DNA of 40,078 bases from CAZVEE01 sp964625525 (GCA_964625525.1 CAZVEE010000030.1:1-40078); one strand, 5' to 3'. Numbered from the stretch's first letter, positions 1 through 8,021 are shown. Notes: a model not told the origin generated them from the letters alone. Program-made: numbers and translations.

Positions 1-705
1 ATGGGCGTGGACGAGGCGGGGGGGCTCACCCCGGTCGACCGTACCGCCATCAGCGAGACGCCCGCCCCCCCAACGGCCCCGCCCCGCGCCCCAGCGCCAC
101 CCGACGCTGTCGCCACCGCGCGCACTCTCGCCGCCCGCTGTGACACATTGGAGGCCCTGCGCGCCGCCATGGAGGCCTTTGACCAGTGTCCCCTGAAGGA
201 CACCGCGGGCAGCCTTGTTTTCGCCGACGGCAACCCGGCGGCGGCGGTCATGTTCATCGGCGAGGCGCCGGGCCAGGAAGAGGACCGTCAGGGCAAACCG
301 TTCGTGGGCCGCTCGGGCAAGCTCCTGGACCGCATGCTGCAGGCCATTGGCTTGGATCGCACCCAGGCCTACATCGCCAATATCCTGCCCTGGCGCCCGC
401 CCCTCAATCGCAAGCCCGAGCTGACGGAAGTGCAGATGTGCTTGCCCTTTCTGCACCGGCATATCGCACTGGCCGCGCCCCAACTTATCGTCACGCTGGG
501 CGGGACCGCGAGCCAGCATCTGCTGGACACCCAGGACAGTATGCGCAATCTGCGCGGGCGCTGGCGCCCGCTCAGCCTGGAGGGGCGCACGGTTCACGTG
601 ATGCCCACCTACCATCCGGCCTATCTTTTGCGTAATCCCATTTCAAAGCGGGCGGCGTGGCAGGACATGCTGGCGGTACACCAGCGCCTCAAAGAAGGTG
701 AGTAA
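1..705 (+). CDS. Type-4 uracil-DNA glycosylase, 5'-truncated by the window edge
   Basis: This protein removes uracil from DNA to begin base-excision repair. Family-4 motifs are clear: GEAPG at residues 87-91 followed by an acidic ED pair, the PFVGRSG segment, and the second catalytic motif HPAYLLR at 205-211. The window opens inside the gene. The first visible codon is ATG, but homologues usually carry a short N-terminal stretch before an MGVDEA-like segment, so the true start is probably upstream. A Pro/Ala-rich linker spans residues 20-35. Classical family-4 enzymes hold a 4Fe-4S cluster with four Cys. Here Cys63 and Cys147 align with two of them, while the other two positions appear to be Phe60 and Trp131, so the cluster may be absent or altered. 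The gene lies 138 bp before the transglycosylase on the same strand. Confidence 0.88.
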   Translation: MGVDEAGGLTPVDRTAISETPAPPTAPPRAPAPPDAVATARTLAARCDTLEALRAAMEAFDQCPLKDTAGSLVFADGNPAAAVMFIGEAPGQEEDRQGKPFVGRSGKLLDRMLQAIGLDRTQAYIANILPWRPPLNRKPELTEVQMCLPFLHRHIALAAPQLIVTLGGTASQHLLDTQDSMRNLRGRWRPLSLEGRTVHVMPTYHPAYLLRNPISKRAAWQDMLAVHQRLKEGE

Positions 706-740
706 CGCCAAAGCCTTACCTCCAAAGAGGGTCGGCAGAC

Positions 741-768
741 TTGCTGCGTCCGCGAACACTTGTATGGT
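741..768 (+). promoter_or_regulatory. Weak candidate promoter for the lytic transglycosylase
   Basis: TTGCTG (741-746) and TATGGT (763-768) are separated by 16 bp in the short intergenic region before the transglycosylase. The match to a sigma-70-type promoter is only moderate and there is no other support. Confidence 0.25.
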
Positions 769-843
769 GGGCGCCGATTTATCCTGATCAGTCCCTTAAC
801 AGAGGGGCTGCCGGGATGCGGCGTGTTGGTGGGTTTGAAACAC

Positions 844-2796
844 ATGATGGATTTGACGTCCCGGCGGGCCGGGGCTTCCCGCTCGTTTTTCCATGACGGT
901 CTTTCCGGTCTGCGCGCGGTTACCCAGCATGCGGCGGCTTTGGGTCTTGGCCTGGCCATCGGGTTTGGGCTCAGCGGCGCCGTCGCCCAGGAAGGTGAAA
1001 GCCGGACGGATACGCGCGGCATCACCGCCCCGGCCCTGGTGGATATCCGCCCCGTGCGCGGCGCGGCTGGCACGGGGGTCGCCGATAAACTGCTGGGCGA
1101 TACTGAGGATCTCAGCGCCATCGCCGTGCTCGGCGAGCGGGATACGCTGCGCTACAAGCGGATTTTCCATTTCCAGGACAGTGGCAACTGGAAGGCCGCC
1201 GACGCGCTGATTGCCCAGTTGGATGATCGTGTGCTGATGGGCCATGTGCTGTTCCAGCGCTATATGCACCCCACGGCCTATCGCTCTACCTATGCCGAAT
1301 TGCGGGACTGGCTGCAGGCCTATGCGGATCATCCGGAAGCCACACGCATTCAGGCTCTGGCCCAACGCCGCAAGCCCGCGGGCGCCCCTGCCCCGCGTCG
1401 CGCCGAAGCCCGCCTCTTTCGTTATGCCGAACGTCAGCGCACGGCCTTTGAAGTGCATAATCCACGGCGCAGTTCCGCCCAAGCCCTGCGGGCCCGACGG
1501 ATCGAGCGGCATGTGCGTTCGCTTCTGCGCCGGGAACGCCCCACTCAGGCGCTGGGCTATCTCGCCCGGGCGGATATTCGTCGCCAGCTCACCCGCATTG
1601 AATATGACCGCATTCGCCAGCGGGTGGCCCAGTCCTATTACGCCGAGCAGGTGGACGACAAAGCCCTGGAAGTCGCCCAGGCCGTGGCCGCGCGCAGCCG
1701 CGCCGGCGTGCCGCTTGCCGATTGGACCGCCGGGCTCGCCGCCTGGCGCCTTGACAAACATGGGCTTGCCGCCACGCATTTCGCGGCCCTGGCTCGGGCC
1801 GAGCATGTCAGCGACACCACCCGGGCCGCGGGAGCCTATTGGGCGGCGCGCGCCTTTCTGCGCACGCGCCAGACCGAAAAAGTGATCCCCATGCTGAAGG
1901 TGGCGGCGGAAAGTCCGCTGTCGTTCTACGGTCTTTTGGCGCGCCGCCAACTCGGCCTGCCGGTCGCGCCGGACTGGAGCGCGCCCGCTCTCACGGCGGC
2001 GACCCGCGACACGTTTCTTGCCCAGCCGGCCGCGCGCCGGGCCATCGCCGCCCATCAAGCGGGCCGTGATGATCTGGCTGCCGCCGAATTGTCCTATGCC
2101 CATGGTCGTCTCGACCGCTCGCAGGACCGGGCGCTCATGGCCTTGGCGGGGACGCTTGAGCTGCCAGCCGTGGAATTGCGCGTGGCCATGGCGGCGCGGG
2201 GCGCGGGCCTGGCGGAAAGCCTCTTTCCGACCCCGGATTTCACGCCGCGACGCGGTTACACCGTGGATCGGGCCCTGCTCCTGGCGATCATTCGCAAGGA
2301 AAGTAAATTCCTTGCCTCCGCGGTCAGTCGCGCCGGTGCCCGCGGTCTGATGCAGGTGATGCCCATCACCGCTCATGACGTGACGGGGGATCGGCGTTTC
2401 CGCGGCACCCGGCGCAACGAATTGCTCGACCCAACCACCAATCTGGAACTGGGCCAAGCCTATGTCCTGCGGCTCATGGACCAGATGAACCCGGATGCCA
2501 GTCTGTTGCCCTTCCTGACCGCCTATAATGCGGGGCCGGGGAACTTGCGCCGCTGGCTGCGCACCATCGAATTTGACGCCGATCCGCTGCTGTTCGTGGA
2601 AAGCCTGCCGGTGCCGGAAACCCGGGCCTATGTGGAAACGGTGATGGCGAATCTGTGGGTCTACCGCACCCGCCTGGGTCAGCCCACGCCGTCGCTCGAC
2701 GCGCTCGCGAGCGGCGCTTGGCCGGTCTACACGCCGCTTGAAGCCGACCCCGATACTGGCCGGCGGGAACGGGTGGCAGAGCTTCTGAGCGAGTAA
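844..2796 (+). CDS. Soluble lytic murein transglycosylase (Slt70-like)
   Basis: This is a periplasmic enzyme that cleaves peptidoglycan glycan strands with formation of 1,6-anhydro-muramyl ends. From ATG 844 it is 650 residues. A TTG at 760 is also in frame, but 844 places a signal peptide directly at the N-terminus, with a hydrophobic run near residues 30-48 ending AVAQ. The middle is an alpha-helical superhelical region typical of Slt70. The C-terminal SLT domain has the catalytic Glu486 in the IIRKESKF context, the GLMQVMP motif at 501-507, and AYNAGPGN at 560-567. The stop codon lies inside the first unit of a 16-bp tandem repeat that runs into an assembly gap. No partner genes for wall recycling are nearby. 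Confidence 0.92.
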   Translation: MMDLTSRRAGASRSFFHDGLSGLRAVTQHAAALGLGLAIGFGLSGAVAQEGESRTDTRGITAPALVDIRPVRGAAGTGVADKLLGDTEDLSAIAVLGERDTLRYKRIFHFQDSGNWKAADALIAQLDDRVLMGHVLFQRYMHPTAYRSTYAELRDWLQAYADHPEATRIQALAQRRKPAGAPAPRRAEARLFRYAERQRTAFEVHNPRRSSAQALRARRIERHVRSLLRRERPTQALGYLARADIRRQLTRIEYDRIRQRVAQSYYAEQVDDKALEVAQAVAARSRAGVPLADWTAGLAAWRLDKHGLAATHFAALARAEHVSDTTRAAGAYWAARAFLRTRQTEKVIPMLKVAAESPLSFYGLLARRQLGLPVAPDWSAPALTAATRDTFLAQPAARRAIAAHQAGRDDLAAAELSYAHGRLDRSQDRALMALAGTLELPAVELRVAMAARGAGLAESLFPTPDFTPRRGYTVDRALLLAIIRKESKFLASAVSRAGARGLMQVMPITAHDVTGDRRFRGTRRNELLDPTTNLELGQAYVLRLMDQMNPDASLLPFLTAYNAGPGNLRRWLRTIEFDADPLLFVESLPVPETRAYVETVMANLWVYRTRLGQPTPSLDALASGAWPVYTPLEADPDTGRRERVAELLSE

Positions 2797-2952
2797 GCCT
2801 CACAACGAGGAAGCCTTACAGCGAGCAAGCCNNNNNNNNNNNNNNNNNNNNNNNNNNNNNNNNNNNNNNNNNNNNNNNNNNNNNNNNNNNNNNNNNNNNN
2901 NNNNNNNNNNNNNNNNNNNNNNNNNNNNNNNAAGCCTTACAGCGAGCAAGCC
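2791..2952 (+). repeat. 16-bp tandem repeat seeded at the transglycosylase stop codon, interrupted by a gap
   Basis: Unit 1 GAGTAAGCCTCACAAC (2791-2806) contains the TAA stop of the transglycosylase. Unit 2 GAGGAAGCCTTACAGC follows (2807-2822), then a partial unit GAGCAAGCC (2823-2831) that meets the N run. After the gap the pattern resumes at 2932 and ends at 2952, three bases before the moaB ATG. The 21 bp on each side of the gap (2811-2831 and 2932-2952) are identical, so the copy number is unknown. Confidence 0.85.
2832..2931. other. Assembly gap of exactly 100 N
   Basis: This run of N is a scaffold placeholder, so its length is probably not real. It falls inside the 16-bp tandem repeat between the transglycosylase and moaB. 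The identical 21-bp flanks mean the two contig ends could overlap directly. Confidence 0.97.
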
Positions 2953-2954
2953 CT

Positions 2955-3497
2955 ATGCCTGGCATTGATGACAGCCTGCCCTTTATCCCCGTGCGGATTG
3001 CCGTGCTGACGGTCTCCGACACTCGCACGCTTGCTGATGATCGCTCCGGTGACACATTGGTGGCCCGGCTCACGCAGGCCGGGCACAGTCTTGCCGATCG
3101 GGCCATCGTCAGCGATGACAGCGACGCGATTGTCGAGCGCCTGCAGGCCTGGATCGCCGATGAGGCCGTTGATGTGGTGATCTCCACCGGCGGTACCGGG
3201 CTCACGGGCCGGGATGTGACGCCGGAAGCCTTCCACCGGGTGTTCGAAAAAGAGATCGATGGCTTTGCCGCGCTCTTCCATCGCATCAGCTTTGAGACGG
3301 TCGGCACCTCCACCTTGCAGTCGCGCGCCTGTGCAGGTGTCGCTGGCGGGACGTATCTCTTCGCCCTGCCGGGCTCCACCGGGGCGGTCAAGGATGGGTG
3401 GGACGGGATCCTGCGCCTGCAATTGGACAGCCGCCACCGGCCCTGCAATTTCGTCGACATCATGCCACGCCTGGAAGAACACAAACGCGCGCCGTGA
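2955..3497 (+). CDS. moaB: Molybdenum cofactor biosynthesis protein MoaB/MogA family
   Basis: The 180-residue product belongs to the MoaB/MogA fold, which binds molybdopterin and is associated with its adenylylation during molybdenum cofactor synthesis. The family signature TGGTGLTGRDVTPEA is at residues 78-92. The later segment LPGSTGAVKDGW matches the second conserved block. Length and the C-terminal NFVDIMPR segment fit MoaB better than MogA. The start ATG follows the tandem repeat. Its last partial unit (GAGCAAGCC) supplies only a poor ribosome-binding sequence, so expression could be sensitive to the array. No other moa genes are in the window. Confidence 0.85.
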   Translation: MPGIDDSLPFIPVRIAVLTVSDTRTLADDRSGDTLVARLTQAGHSLADRAIVSDDSDAIVERLQAWIADEAVDVVISTGGTGLTGRDVTPEAFHRVFEKEIDGFAALFHRISFETVGTSTLQSRACAGVAGGTYLFALPGSTGAVKDGWDGILRLQLDSRHRPCNFVDIMPRLEEHKRAP

Positions 3498-3516
3498 TCC
3501 TTGGCGTTCGGCTCGG

Positions 3517-4137
3517 TCATCCGGGTACGGACGTGGTGCTGCCTCGCCGACGCCAGCGTTCCCAATCCTGCGCCGTGTCAATATCGCTGAGTGTCTCCAG
3601 AAATGCCGTTGTAAAACGCGGTCGCAGATTGGCGAGCGTGTCGCTGAGCGCGTGCGGCCCCGACCAGCGCACGCCCTGGAACAAGCGATCGGGAAACGGC
3701 CGCCGCTGCAGCCCGATCAGCCAATAGCCCCCATCCTCCGCCGGACCGAACACGGCATCCGACTGGCCCAACGCCTTGAACGCCTGCGCGATATGCTCGG
3801 GGCGCACCGCCGGACAATCGCCGCCGATCATCACCACAGGCCCCCAAGGCGCGGCCCGCAACGCCCGTTCCATGCGCGCGCCCAGATCGCCATGTCCTTG
3901 CGGGCGGCGTCTGGCCGGGGCCCAGGCACCGGGCCCACGACCGGCTTGCCTGACCCAATCGTCAGGCGTCACCCGAAGTTCCAGAGTCCAGCGTGCGTCG
4001 CGGCCTAACCGCCAGGTCAGGGGCGCGCTGAGCCGGCGATAGACGGTCACAGCACCGACAGCCCCAAGCCCCTGGGCCAGCCGCGTTTTGGCGCGGCCCG
4101 CTTGCGCGGCCTTCAGCATCATGATCAGCGTGGCCAT
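3517..4137 (-). CDS. DUF2064 transferase (rSAM/selenodomain-associated transferase 1 type)
   Basis: This 206-residue protein has a nucleotidyltransferase/GT-A-like fold related to CofC/MobA enzymes. Visible family marks are the N-terminal AGRAKTRLAQ segment, GGDCPAVRPEHI (a GxDxP-type metal/nucleotide site) near residue 112, and FGPAEDGGYWLIGL. It is the downstream member of a two-gene minus-strand unit with the glycosyltransferase at 4159-4878 (21 bp between them). This pairing is widespread as transferase 1 and transferase 2. The substrate is unknown. The radical SAM gene on the other side is the PA0069 type, not the arsenosugar-type radical SAM often linked to this pair. Confidence 0.8.
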   Translation of the reverse strand: MATLIMMLKAAQAGRAKTRLAQGLGAVGAVTVYRRLSAPLTWRLGRDARWTLELRVTPDDWVRQAGRGPGAWAPARRRPQGHGDLGARMERALRAAPWGPVVMIGGDCPAVRPEHIAQAFKALGQSDAVFGPAEDGGYWLIGLQRRPFPDRLFQGVRWSGPHALSDTLANLRPRFTTAFLETLSDIDTAQDWERWRRRGSTTSVPG

Positions 4138-4158
4138 GGGCTCACCACTCCCCGCCGC

Positions 4159-4878
4159 TCATCCGTAAAGCCGCGCCAGCACGCGGGGGGGAACCCGCAA
4201 ATAATAAAGCGCCAACAGGCCCAGATTGCGCAGCGGCCGCCGCCAATAGCCATCGCGCCGGAACCGTGCCGCGCTCGTCACCGCGCGGGTGTGCAGCATG
4301 GACAAGCGCCCCCAGCCGATGCGGTGCACCAGATCCACATCCTCCATCAGCGGCAGCTCGGCAAACCCTCCGAGCGCCTCATAATGACCGCGTGCGATCA
4401 ACAGGCCCTGATCCCCGTAAGGCAGCCCCAGCCAGCGGCAGCGCAAGGCCACCAGCCGCTCCACCCGCCGCGCGGCGGCCGCGAAATCATCGAGCGCGAA
4501 TGTGAAGGCCGCCGCCTGTGGGGCGCCGCCTTGTGCTCGATGCGCCTCGGCTTGCGCCAGAAAGCGGTCCACTTCGCCAATCCAGCCGGGCTCAAGACGG
4601 GTATCTGCATGCAGAAACAACAGCCACTCGCCCTGCGCTGCCTCCGCGCCCCGGCGCAATTGCGCCCCGCGCCCCTTTGGCCCGGTCACGATCCGCGCGC
4701 CCATGGCTTCAGCGATGGTCGCGGTCTCATCCACAGAGCCGCCATCGCTCACCACCACCTCGCGCACCAGGCCCGCGACACTGCCCGGCACCAGCGCCGA
4801 CAGGCACGCCCCGAGGCTGGCCTCGGCCTGAAGCGTCGGCACGATGATGCTCAGCGGCGCGGGCATGGCGTCTCCCAT
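4159..4878 (-). CDS. Family-2 glycosyltransferase (rSAM/selenodomain-associated transferase 2 type)
   Basis: This is a 239-residue GT-A glycosyltransferase. The opening LSIIVPTLQAE, the VVVSDGGSVDET block and the metal-binding LFLHADTRL (DxD-like) are typical of GT2 enzymes. LMEDVDLVHRIG matches the catalytic ED region. The C-terminus ends in a YYLRVPPRVLARLY segment that may associate with the membrane. ATG codons at 4878 and 4866 are both possible starts. It is divergent from the radical SAM gene, and the SOS-like box lies in the shared upstream region. Donor and acceptor are unknown. Confidence 0.82.
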   Translation of the reverse strand: MGDAMPAPLSIIVPTLQAEASLGACLSALVPGSVAGLVREVVVSDGGSVDETATIAEAMGARIVTGPKGRGAQLRRGAEAAQGEWLLFLHADTRLEPGWIGEVDRFLAQAEAHRAQGGAPQAAAFTFALDDFAAAARRVERLVALRCRWLGLPYGDQGLLIARGHYEALGGFAELPLMEDVDLVHRIGWGRLSMLHTRAVTSAARFRRDGYWRRPLRNLGLLALYYLRVPPRVLARLYG

Positions 4879-4962
4879 CCGGGGGCAAAGATCGCGAGGG
4901 CGTTCGCTGCCCGACTAAGCCGGGAAAGCTGGAGGACGTCAAGCGGGATTTACACCCTTTTT

Positions 4963-4977
4963 GTTCTTTTATTGTTC
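4963..4977 (+). promoter_or_regulatory. Candidate alphaproteobacterial LexA (SOS) box
   Basis: GTTCTTTTATTGTTC matches the alphaproteobacterial LexA operator consensus GTTC-N7-GTTC exactly. It sits in a short AT-rich patch within GC-rich DNA, 45 bp before the radical SAM start codon and 84 bp before the divergent glycosyltransferase start. Position and composition both fit a promoter operator. LexA binding is inferred, not shown. Confidence 0.65.
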
Positions 4978-5022
4978 TATTTTTGTGCTAGATTTCTCAT
5001 AGGACGGGTGGAGCAGGATCAA

Positions 5023-6096
5023 ATGCGGAACACAGTCACCGCGCCGCCGCAAGGTCGCGGCGCCCTGAGCAATGACAGCGGTCGCTTTGAGCGTGAACGC
5101 CGGGAAAGCGTCGATGATGGCTGGGACGGGGAGGACGCCCCGCCGCGTCTGGTGACGCAGGTCCTGACCGATGCCACACGCACGATCATTGCGCGCAATG
5201 ACTCGCCCGACCTCTCCTTTGATCGCTCCATCAATCCCTATCGCGGCTGCGAGCACGGGTGCAGCTATTGTTATGCCCGGCCCAGCCATGCCTATCTCGG
5301 CTATTCGCCAGGTTTGGATTTTGAAAGTATTCTCTTGGAAAAACCCGACGCGGCGCGTCTGTTGGACGCGGAGCTGCGCGCCCCCGGCTATCGCCCCGCC
5401 ACCTTGGCCTTAGGCAGCAATACCGACCCTTACCAGCCTCTGGAGCGCGACCGCCAGATCACGCGGGCGATTTTGGAAGTGCTGGCGCGGTTCCGCCATC
5501 CCGTTGGACTCGTGACGAAATCCAGGCTCGTCACGCGCGACCAGGATATTCTGGGGCCCATGGCGCGCGACGGTTTGGCCTCGGTCGCGCTGTCGATCAC
5601 CACACTCGACCGCAGCCTCGCTCGGGCCATGGAACCGCGCGCGTCCTCGCCACAACGCCGGCTTGATGCCGTCAAACAGTTAAGCGAGGCCGGCATTCCA
5701 ACGGTTGTGATGGTCGCGCCCATCATTCCGGGGCTCAATGACCATGAAATCGAGCCGATCTTGGAGGCCGCCCACGCCGCTGGCGCCCGCTGGGCGGGCT
5801 ATGTGCTTTTGCGTTTGCCCTTGGAAATCAAGACCTTGTTCCGGGAGTGGCTCGAGACCGCAGTGCCGGACCGGGCCGCGCGGGTGATCAGCCTGATGCG
5901 CCAAATGCGCGGCGGCAAGGATTATGACCCGGGCTGGCGCACCCGCCAGACGGGGACCGGCCCCTTGGCACAGCTTTTGGCGCGACGCTTCCGGCTCGCG
6001 GCCAAGCGCCTGGGGCTCGCCAAACGGCCACGCAAACTGGTCAGCGACCTTTTCACTGTACCGCCGCGCGCGGGCGATCAATTGAGCCTGTTTTGA
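5023..6096 (+). CDS. PA0069-family radical SAM protein (COG1533, SplB-related)
   Basis: The 357-residue product has the radical SAM cluster motif C76-x3-C80-x2-C83 in YRGCEHGCSYCYARPSH, followed by LGSNTDPYQP and LVTKSRLVTRD blocks. These are typical of the PA0069 family, distant relatives of spore photoproduct lyase. The reaction is unknown. The relation to SplB and the upstream LexA-like box suggest a DNA-damage role, which is inference. ATG 5023 was chosen because the frame stays open far upstream only as an antisense shadow of the glycosyltransferase, and because GGAGCAGG precedes this ATG. A GTG at 5008 is a weaker alternative. rnhB starts 48 bp after its stop. Confidence 0.85.
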   Translation: MRNTVTAPPQGRGALSNDSGRFERERRESVDDGWDGEDAPPRLVTQVLTDATRTIIARNDSPDLSFDRSINPYRGCEHGCSYCYARPSHAYLGYSPGLDFESILLEKPDAARLLDAELRAPGYRPATLALGSNTDPYQPLERDRQITRAILEVLARFRHPVGLVTKSRLVTRDQDILGPMARDGLASVALSITTLDRSLARAMEPRASSPQRRLDAVKQLSEAGIPTVVMVAPIIPGLNDHEIEPILEAAHAAGARWAGYVLLRLPLEIKTLFREWLETAVPDRAARVISLMRQMRGGKDYDPGWRTRQTGTGPLAQLLARRFRLAAKRLGLAKRPRKLVSDLFTVPPRAGDQLSLF

Positions 6097-6144
6097 AGGA
6101 GCCCAGCTTGACCCCGCCCGTCTTCCCACCGATGGTCCGGCGCC

Positions 6145-6783
6145 ATGACGACTGCTTTGTTCTTTCCCGGCTGTGCGCCCCCCCATTTCGCCCCGCTGCC
6201 GCCCGGCCCGGTGGCGGGCGTGGACGAGGCGGGGCGCGGCCCCTGGGCCGGACCAGTGGTGGCCGCGGCGGTGATCTTGCCCGCAGGCCCGGGCCCGGAC
6301 GGCCTCAACGATTCCAAAAAACTGAGCCCGGCGCGGCGAGAAACGCTGTTCGCGGCGCTTCAGCACACAGCACAGATCGGGGTCGGCGTCGCCAGTGTGG
6401 CGGAGATCGAGCAGCACAATGTTCTGGCCGCCACCTTTTTGGCCATGACGCGAGCGCTGGCGGCGCTGCCCGTGCCCCCGGTCACGGCTCTGATCGACGG
6501 CAACCGACTGCCCCCGGACCTCGCCTGCCCGGCACGCGCGCTGATCAAAGGCGACGGGCTGTCCCCGCCCATCGCCGCCGCGTCGATCATCGCCAAAGTG
6601 ACGCGGGATCGCATGATGAGTGCCCTGGCCCGCACCCACCCAGGCTATGGCTGGGAGCGCAATATGGGCTATGGGACGCGCGAGCATGGCGAAGCGCTGG
6701 CCCGGCTCGGCGTCACGCCCCACCACCGGCGCGGCTTCAAGCCGGTGCGCGCCCTGATCGACCGCCGCGAGACCGGCGGCTGA
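6145..6783 (+). CDS. rnhB: Ribonuclease HII
   Basis: RNase HII cleaves RNA in RNA:DNA hybrids and incises at single ribonucleotides misincorporated in DNA. The signature GVDEAGRGPWAGPVV gives the catalytic Asp27-Glu28. Further acidic residues are in TALIDGNRLP and AKVTRDRMM. The C-terminal HPGYGWERNMGYGTREH segment is also characteristic. At 212 residues the length is normal. The gene lies between the radical SAM gene and ccrM on the plus strand. Confidence 0.95.
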   Translation: MTTALFFPGCAPPHFAPLPPGPVAGVDEAGRGPWAGPVVAAAVILPAGPGPDGLNDSKKLSPARRETLFAALQHTAQIGVGVASVAEIEQHNVLAATFLAMTRALAALPVPPVTALIDGNRLPPDLACPARALIKGDGLSPPIAAASIIAKVTRDRMMSALARTHPGYGWERNMGYGTREHGEALARLGVTPHHRRGFKPVRALIDRRETGG

Positions 6784-6824
6784 CACCGGGCGTCTGCCCC
6801 TTTGGAGGTAGCGCATGGCCCGGG

Positions 6825-6872
6825 GATTCCTCGGATGATTCATTGACCTGCAACCCTGGGACCCGCAGACTC
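6825..6872 (+). promoter_or_regulatory. Cluster of three GANTC sites in the ccrM leader
   Basis: GATTC at 6825-6829, GATTC at 6837-6841 and GACTC at 6868-6872 lie within the 116 bp before ccrM. In Caulobacter, GANTC sites in the ccrM leader let CcrM methylation feed back on its own transcription. The sequence CTAACCAAAG (6880-6889) is a loose match to a CtrA half-site. A 7-codon reading frame with a good ribosome-binding site (GGAGG, then ATG 6815 to TGA 6838) overlaps the second GANTC. Confidence 0.55.
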
Positions 6873-6899
6873 CGTGTCCTAACCAAAGGGTGAAGGGTC

Positions 6900-8021
6900 A
6901 TGGCTGCACGAACGGGCAAAGGCAGAACCGCACTGCCGCTCGACAAGACATTAAAAGGCGACTGCATCGCGCTGATGGATAAGCTGCCGGCGGCGAGCGT
7001 GGATCTGGTCTTTGCCGATCCGCCCTATAATCTGCAGCTTGATGGCGATCTACACCGCCCCAATAACAGCCGGGTGGACGGGGTGGACGAAGCTTGGGAC
7101 CAGTTCGCCAGCTTTGCCGAATATGACGCCTTCACCCGTGCCTGGCTCCACGCGGCACGCCGGGTGCTCAAACCGTCCGGTACGCTGTGGGTGATCGGCA
7201 GCTATCACAATATTTTCCGCGTGGGAACGGCACTACAGGATCTGGGGTTCTGGGTCCTGAACGATATTGTCTGGCGCAAGACGAACCCTATGCCGAATTT
7301 CCGGGGGACGCGCTTCACCAATGCCCATGAACCGCTGATCTGGGCCGCCCGGGAACCGGCCGCCAAGGGGTACACCTTCAACTATGACGCCCTGAAAGTC
7401 GCCAATGACGATTTGCAAATGCGCTCAGACTGGTTGATCCCGCTGTGTACGGGTGATGAGCGGTTAAAGGACGGCGGCGGCGCCAAAGCCCACCCCACTC
7501 AGAAGCCGGAAGCGCTGTTGCACCGGATCCTGCTTGCGTCCACGCGCAAGGGCGATGTGGTGCTGGACCCGTTTTTCGGCACCGGCACCACGGGCGCGGT
7601 CGCCAAGGCCCTGGGGCGCCATTTCATCGGTATGGAACGCGAAGCGGCCTATGTGGATATCGCCCGCACGCGCATCGCCGCCATTGATCCGCTGGAGGAC
7701 GACGCGCTGGACCTGACGGCCGGGCGGCGTCAACAGCCACGCATTCCCTTTGGCATGATCGTGGAACGAGGCCTTGTTAAGCCGGGCCAGGTGCTGGTGT
7801 GCCCGCGCAAATCCAACGCGGCCAAGGTTCGCGCCGACGGCTCGCTCGTATGCCGGGACGCCACTGGCTCCATTCACAAAATCGCCGCCCATGTGCAAGG
7901 GCTCGACGCCTGCAATGGCTGGACCTTCTGGCAGCATCAGCAAGGCCGGCGCTATACGCCCATCGACAGCTATCGTCAAAAATTGCGCGCGGAACTGTTT
8001 CCCGGCGCGGCGGCTTTGTAA
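6900..8021 (+). CDS. ccrM: CcrM-type adenine-N6 DNA methyltransferase (GANTC)
   Basis: This is a cell-cycle regulated, solitary DNA methyltransferase expected to methylate adenine in GANTC. The catalytic motif DPPY is at residues 40-43, after the GDCIALMDKLP block. The SAM-binding motif DPFFGTGTTG is near residue 224, giving the beta-class order (DPPY first). The C-terminal region (about 275-373) is the extension typical of CcrM, with FGMIVERGLVKPGQVLV and NGWTFW. No cognate endonuclease is present, which fits an orphan regulatory enzyme. ATG 6900 follows GGTGAAGGGTC. The leader contains three GANTC sites. Confidence 0.95.
   Translation: MAARTGKGRTALPLDKTLKGDCIALMDKLPAASVDLVFADPPYNLQLDGDLHRPNNSRVDGVDEAWDQFASFAEYDAFTRAWLHAARRVLKPSGTLWVIGSYHNIFRVGTALQDLGFWVLNDIVWRKTNPMPNFRGTRFTNAHEPLIWAAREPAAKGYTFNYDALKVANDDLQMRSDWLIPLCTGDERLKDGGGAKAHPTQKPEALLHRILLASTRKGDVVLDPFFGTGTTGAVAKALGRHFIGMEREAAYVDIARTRIAAIDPLEDDALDLTAGRRQQPRIPFGMIVERGLVKPGQVLVCPRKSNAAKVRADGSLVCRDATGSIHKIAAHVQGLDACNGWTFWQHQQGRRYTPIDSYRQKLRAELFPGAAAL

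Noticed and set aside
760..843. TTG start giving a 28-residue longer transglycosylase
   Set aside because: It has no ribosome-binding site, overlaps the candidate promoter, and would bury the signal peptide.
796..2457. Long open frame antisense to the transglycosylase
   Set aside because: High GC gives long antisense frames. The sense frame has a signal peptide and full SLT motifs; the antisense translation has no recognisable domain.
4102..5022. In-frame 307-residue N-terminal extension of the radical SAM gene
   Set aside because: It is antisense to the glycosyltransferase genes and crosses the SOS-like promoter; the family starts near 5023.
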